A program made the translations under genes and the position numbers. From Vibrio sp. 99-8-1 (GTDB taxonomy: Bacteria > Pseudomonadota > Gammaproteobacteria > Enterobacterales > Vibrionaceae), in NCBI RefSeq assembly GCF_013114595.1, contig NZ_VTXE01000003.1, forward strand, positions 62,001 through 126,000: 64,000 nucleotides of DNA, in the 5' to 3' direction. Below, in pieces: positions 60,513-64,000 of the stretch. The notes below the pieces were generated by a model. That model was not told where the DNA came from. It ran no database searches and was given only the letters and a program-made list of their open reading frames with translations. Position 1 is the stretch's first letter; every line of letters starts with the position of its first letter.

Positions 60513-61355
60513 ATGGATATCGAAGCGCTACGTAGCTTTCTGGCTTTTGTTGAAACAGGCAGTTTTACTCGTGCCTCCAAGCAAATTAATCGAACTCAGT
60601 CTGCGTTTAGCGCCCAGATGCGAAAACTTGAAGATGAACTTTGTGTCAGTTTGTTTGAAAAAGAGGGGCGAAATCTTGTCCTAAGTGAAGCAGGATTAGC
60701 GCTACGTTCTCATGCCGAGCAGTTAATCGGCTTGCACAATCATGCTGTTAATCAAGTGAAACGATATGAGAACAAACGCCCTTTACGTTTAGGTTGCCCT
60801 GAAGATTACAACGACAACATCTTAGCCAAAGTTATTTCCGTCCTTCAGCAAGCTAACCCTACCTGTTCTATTCAAGTGATCAGTGAGCCAAGCATTAATC
60901 TAAGAGATATGCTGGACCACGGTAAATTGGATGCCGCTATTATTACACGCGCACCGGGTAGCGAAGAAGGTCACTGGTTAGCCAATGACCAAGGTGTATG
61001 GATTAGTCATCCTGAATTTGAAATAGACAATTCTCAACCTCTGCCTATCACCCTGTTTCAAACCGACTGTAAGTACCATGCCGCAGCTGTTGATGGATTA
61101 ACAAAACGAGGAATATCGTTTCAGTTGTTGGCCTGCTGTAATACTGCTTCAGCGCAACGCGCTATTGTGCGTTCGAAATTGTCCGTAGGTGCAATGGGCA
61201 GCATTAGTGTAAGCGATGACCTTAAAATTCTCGATAATATGCCACCGCTGCCTGCAGTCGAAATAGTGCTGGTTACCGGTATTGAGCCTCATCCAGTATT
61301 AGATAAAAAGTGTCTCTCCCAATTGGTTGAAGTTATGTCATCGCCGACGGATTGA
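60513..61355 (+). CDS. LysR-family regulator (LrhA-like)
   Basis: 280 aa from ATG 60513 ('MDIEALRSFLAFVETGSFTR'). In-frame starts at 60462 and 60501 exist; 60513 gives the usual LysR N-terminus with a GGA-rich site before it. The HTH spans about 4-62 ('ASKQINRTQSAFSAQMRKLE'); the effector domain resembles LrhA/HexA regulators in 'LRLGCPEDY' and 'RDMLDHGKLDAAII'. Divergent from the GST gene. LrhA relatives control motility and adhesion, but the role here is inferred only from family resemblance. Confidence 0.8.
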   Translation: MDIEALRSFLAFVETGSFTRASKQINRTQSAFSAQMRKLEDELCVSLFEKEGRNLVLSEAGLALRSHAEQLIGLHNHAVNQVKRYENKRPLRLGCPEDYNDNILAKVISVLQQANPTCSIQVISEPSINLRDMLDHGKLDAAIITRAPGSEEGHWLANDQGVWISHPEFEIDNSQPLPITLFQTDCKYHAAAVDGLTKRGISFQLLACCNTASAQRAIVRSKLSVGAMGSISVSDDLKILDNMPPLPAVEIVLVTGIEPHPVLDKKCLSQLVEVMSSPTD

Positions 61356-61451
61356 TAATGACGAAGTGAAATAGTAAAAGGTGGTTAAGCCAACAAGGCT
61401 TCTTGACAAAAAAAGAGCATCAGAGCGTAGGTTGGCGCTTGAACGTTTTAT

Positions 61452-63866
61452 TTAACGTTTTTGATCCAGAGGTAAAACCCTCTCTTTTATAAAATCATCG
61501 CTAGGAACGGGGTAGCCAAGATAGTAGCCTTGAAAGTTCTCGCAACCTAGGTTAATAAGTGAATCCAGTTGAGCGCGAGTCTCAACCCCTTCGGCAATGA
61601 CATCCAAGTCTAAGCTTTTGGCCATCGTCAGTATGACTTTTATCAGTGGCGTCGTATCCGAGCCGTCGGTGAGGCCTTCCACAAAAGAACGGTCAATTTT
61701 TAGCTCATCAAGAGGAAGCTCTTTTAGGTATTTTAGCGAGGAATAACCGGTACCAAAATCGTCGATAGAGAATGCTATCCCTTTTGCTTTTAACTGAAGC
61801 ATCTTGTTTTTAGCGAGTTCAAAATTATTTAACAACAGGTTTTCTGTTATCTCCAGAACAATAAAGTGGCCGGGAATATCATACTTATTGAGTAAGTTGG
61901 TAATGTAGGCGACAAAATCTACTTGCAGAAAAAACGCGGGGCTAACATTCACAGCCAGATTTCCAAACTGACTTAAACAACCCTCTTCGCGCCATTTGGT
62001 TAAGAGAGTCATACTCTCTTCAAGCACCCATTTATCGATATCGATAATGAGCCCACTCTCTTCAGCATGAGGAATGAAAAAACCGGGCATGACCAAGCCA
62101 TGCTTAGGGTTATTCCATCGAACAAGTATTTCCCCTCTCAACAGGTTGTTGTTATTGCCTATTTGAGGTTGAACCCAAACTTCAAACTGGTTTTGAGCCA
62201 GTGCTTCATAAATGCCTTCTTCGAGTTCAAGCAAATGCTGGGCGGCGTATTGCATTTCTCGCTCAAAGAACTGTACGCCGTTTCTGCCCAGTGACTTGGC
62301 TTTGTACATCGCGGTATCTGCTCGTCGAATTAGCTCGTTAGCATCGACATTCTCATCAGGGAAAAAGGCAATGCCAATACTGGCGGTGGCATGCAGAGTA
62401 ATATCATCAACCTCTAAAGGTTCAGAGAGACAAGACAACAGGGAGTTTGACAGCAACATCGCTTTCTCTGCTGCATAATCAAGATTATCGGCGAGATTTG
62501 GTAGGGCAATAACAAACTCATCGCCGCCCAATCGGCCACACACCGCCTTGGTGGAAAATACTTCTCTGGTGCGCGATGCTACCTCTATTAATACGCGGTC
62601 ACCGACAAAGTGCCCAAGAGAGTCATTGATCTTTTTAAACTGGTCTAAATCAAAGTAAATCAATGCGCCATATTGGTGATTGGTATTATGTTCTATGATT
62701 AACTCTTCGATCTGTTGAGAGAAAAGACTGCGATTGGCTAAGTGTGTTAGCGCATCATAGTAGGCTAGCTCATGAATCTTCCTTTGTGCATTCACTCTTT
62801 CAGTTACATCCCTAGCATTGACCATCGCAAACTCGTTCCCGTCGACGTCAATGTGGGTCGCTCGGCAATCTAAGTGCACATTGATGCGTTCTCCTTCCAC
62901 GATTTTTTCAAAGGCATCATCAAAGCTATAGACTGTATGAACGGCGATTTTTTGAAACAGTTCTTCCATATCGCTAACGGTATAGTTCAAACTAAATTCA
63001 GCTAAGCTTCTCCCTTTGAGCTGGTCGAAGCTCTCTCCAACCAGTTGTTCTGCTAAATTATTGACGAGATGAACATGCGTCCCCGGGTGGCAAAGGAACA
63101 TTGCGTCACTGGAGTTCTCCATCAATAGACGAGAAAAGCGTTCACTCTGTTTAAGGCTCTCCAACATTTTGGTCAGTTCTTTTGACGCTGTTTGATTTGC
63201 TTGCCACTCTTTGCTGAACTGTTCAACCAAAACCCCTAGTTCATCTTCTTTGGTGTAGGGCAGTGGGAAGATGTTTTTACTGGTGCCTAAATTTGTCACC
63301 CATTGAGCAATTCTCATCACCGGTTTAGAGACGTAAACGTAACTCAACATCACGAGAATCGTTGCCAGCAACAATGTGAAAGCCAGCGAGATAGTAATGT
63401 TGGTCTGCAATGCCCCAACCAGTTCTTTGGCTAATACCGATTCATCAATATAAATGTCTAAAGTGGCGTGCCGATCTCTTGAGTTGACACCGATCTCAAA
63501 AGACTGTTGTGAAGGTATATCAGCAAAATAGGAGGCGACTTGAAGGTGGGTGGACATGGTAAAGGTTTCTGGGCGAGTTTTATCCCCTAGAACATCATCG
63601 AAATCATCATAAAACGCTGCTCGTTTTATCAATGGTTGCCGTATCAGTGAGGTTAATATTCCATCTGTTTGTTTTTCGTCTAAGGTATAAACCGCACTAC
63701 TGAGTGTATCTCTATGTAAGTCAACGGAACGAGCAATACTTTTCGCTTGTTCAACTCTATCTTTTTGTAACAGAAGATAAACGTTAACCAGAGAAGATAT
63801 ACCACCACAAAGCATCGATGCGATAAAAATATACACAGTCTGTTTTATGGAAATACTCAGTTTCAT
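61452..63866 (-). CDS. Membrane-anchored GGDEF-EAL protein with PAS domain
   Basis: 804 aa. An N-terminal membrane helix (about 10-32), a periplasmic sensor (about 35-150), a second helix (about 155-180), a HAMP-like linker, a PAS domain (about 245-365), GGDEF with 'RLGGDEFVIAL' (intact active site), and EAL with 'GEILVRW', 'NVSP', 'ITENLLL', 'DDFGTGYSSLKYL', 'LKIDRSFV' and 'EGVETRAQ', whose catalytic residues look present. It may both make and break cyclic di-GMP. It starts 24 bp after a solute-binding-protein gene (63891-64000), so it is likely co-transcribed and may read a small ligand through that partner. Confidence 0.9.
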   Translation of the reverse strand: MKLSISIKQTVYIFIASMLCGGISSLVNVYLLLQKDRVEQAKSIARSVDLHRDTLSSAVYTLDEKQTDGILTSLIRQPLIKRAAFYDDFDDVLGDKTRPETFTMSTHLQVASYFADIPSQQSFEIGVNSRDRHATLDIYIDESVLAKELVGALQTNITISLAFTLLLATILVMLSYVYVSKPVMRIAQWVTNLGTSKNIFPLPYTKEDELGVLVEQFSKEWQANQTASKELTKMLESLKQSERFSRLLMENSSDAMFLCHPGTHVHLVNNLAEQLVGESFDQLKGRSLAEFSLNYTVSDMEELFQKIAVHTVYSFDDAFEKIVEGERINVHLDCRATHIDVDGNEFAMVNARDVTERVNAQRKIHELAYYDALTHLANRSLFSQQIEELIIEHNTNHQYGALIYFDLDQFKKINDSLGHFVGDRVLIEVASRTREVFSTKAVCGRLGGDEFVIALPNLADNLDYAAEKAMLLSNSLLSCLSEPLEVDDITLHATASIGIAFFPDENVDANELIRRADTAMYKAKSLGRNGVQFFEREMQYAAQHLLELEEGIYEALAQNQFEVWVQPQIGNNNNLLRGEILVRWNNPKHGLVMPGFFIPHAEESGLIIDIDKWVLEESMTLLTKWREEGCLSQFGNLAVNVSPAFFLQVDFVAYITNLLNKYDIPGHFIVLEITENLLLNNFELAKNKMLQLKAKGIAFSIDDFGTGYSSLKYLKELPLDELKIDRSFVEGLTDGSDTTPLIKVILTMAKSLDLDVIAEGVETRAQLDSLINLGCENFQGYYLGYPVPSDDFIKERVLPLDQKR

Positions 63867-63890
63867 ATACGCCTACTTATTTACTGCATT

Positions 63891-64000
63891 CTAAAAATAT
63901 TTTCTTTGTATTTCTTGGTATTTTCCATTCTGTATGATTATGTTTAGTCCACGATTGAACGAGGCGACAACCTCATCATTATTGGGGTAAAACTGACTAA
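63891..64000 (-). CDS. 3' end of a periplasmic solute-binding protein gene (partial)
   Basis: 35 codons up to TAG (63891-63893), cut by the window edge. The frame reads 'SQFYPNNDEVVASFNRGLN', then 'IIQNGKYQEIQRKYF' and stop. This is the typical C-terminus of family 3 solute-binding proteins (a closing helix with 'FNxGL', 'GxYxxIxxKYF'). It lies 24 bp upstream of the GGDEF-EAL gene on the same strand. Which ligand it binds cannot be told. Confidence 0.6.
   Translation of the reverse strand, partial: SQFYPNNDEVVASFNRGLNIIIQNGKYQEIQRKYF

Overview
The window looks like a chromosomal segment of a marine gammaproteobacterium, most likely a Vibrio or close relative. The protein types point there: ElyC, YghU, a PunR/PunC pair, FdxA, an HPPD-HmgA pathway cluster, a BCCT transporter, VCBS adhesin secretion, RND pumps and GGDEF/EAL proteins. 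So do the compact AT-leaning intergenic regions and the many intrinsic terminators. I see no rRNA, tRNA, CRISPR array, insertion sequence or prophage. This species assignment is inference; no search was run.

Region by region. (1) 0-6.7 kb: MATE exporter, ElyC, a TetR repressor with its own operator and two more operator copies in front of a glutathione transferase, then YghU, a haloacid dehalogenase, and a DsbA/FrnE-type oxidoreductase that seems to start at ATT behind a terminator-like hairpin and a 9-codon upstream ORF. (2) 6.8-12.6 kb: a complete tripartite RND efflux operon (outer-membrane lipoprotein, adaptor, pump). (3) 12.7-16.2 kb: an accessory block bounded by 35-bp direct repeats (34/35 identical). 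It holds one 826-aa protein joining an SF2 helicase to a PD-(D/E)XK nuclease, and a 100-aa charged protein. This is the best candidate for an undescribed, probably defensive, system. (4) 16.4-24.8 kb: AraC/GyrI-type regulator, a base-composition outlier zinc metallopeptidase, PunR/PunC, DinB, an unrecognised 55-aa protein gene, and a lipoprotein with Ig-like repeats. (5) 24.8-33.5 kb: SLC13 transporter with a divergent AraC regulator, SRAP (YedK), then the whole phenylalanine/tyrosine breakdown route (hpd-hmgA-fahA-maiA and phhA-phhB). Each half is preceded by a TyrR-type box.

(6) 33.6-43.1 kb: phospholipase-D lipoprotein, BCCT transporter, a remnant of the same small-protein family as the 55-aa gene, a DNA-binding-antitoxin/PIN-toxin pair with a recognisable promoter/operator, a TrmH methyltransferase, an RlmE-type methyltransferase that is not next to ftsH, ferredoxin FdxA and a large FAD oxidoreductase. 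(7) 43.6-55.9 kb: a type I secretion operon (two different ABC subunits plus a membrane fusion protein), convergent with a 2418-aa VCBS/cadherin-like repeat adhesin that is its probable substrate. Both ATPase domains have lost key catalytic residues. (8) 56.2-64 kb: LysR divergent from a PurA paralogue, glycine-zipper lipoprotein, glutathione transferase divergent from a LysR, and a GGDEF/EAL protein following the 3' end of a solute-binding-protein gene cut by the window edge.

Starts were chosen from ribosome-binding sites, overlaps and family length. Seven moved starts matter most: 2527, 5998, 10021, 19424, 37628, 45186 and 55852.
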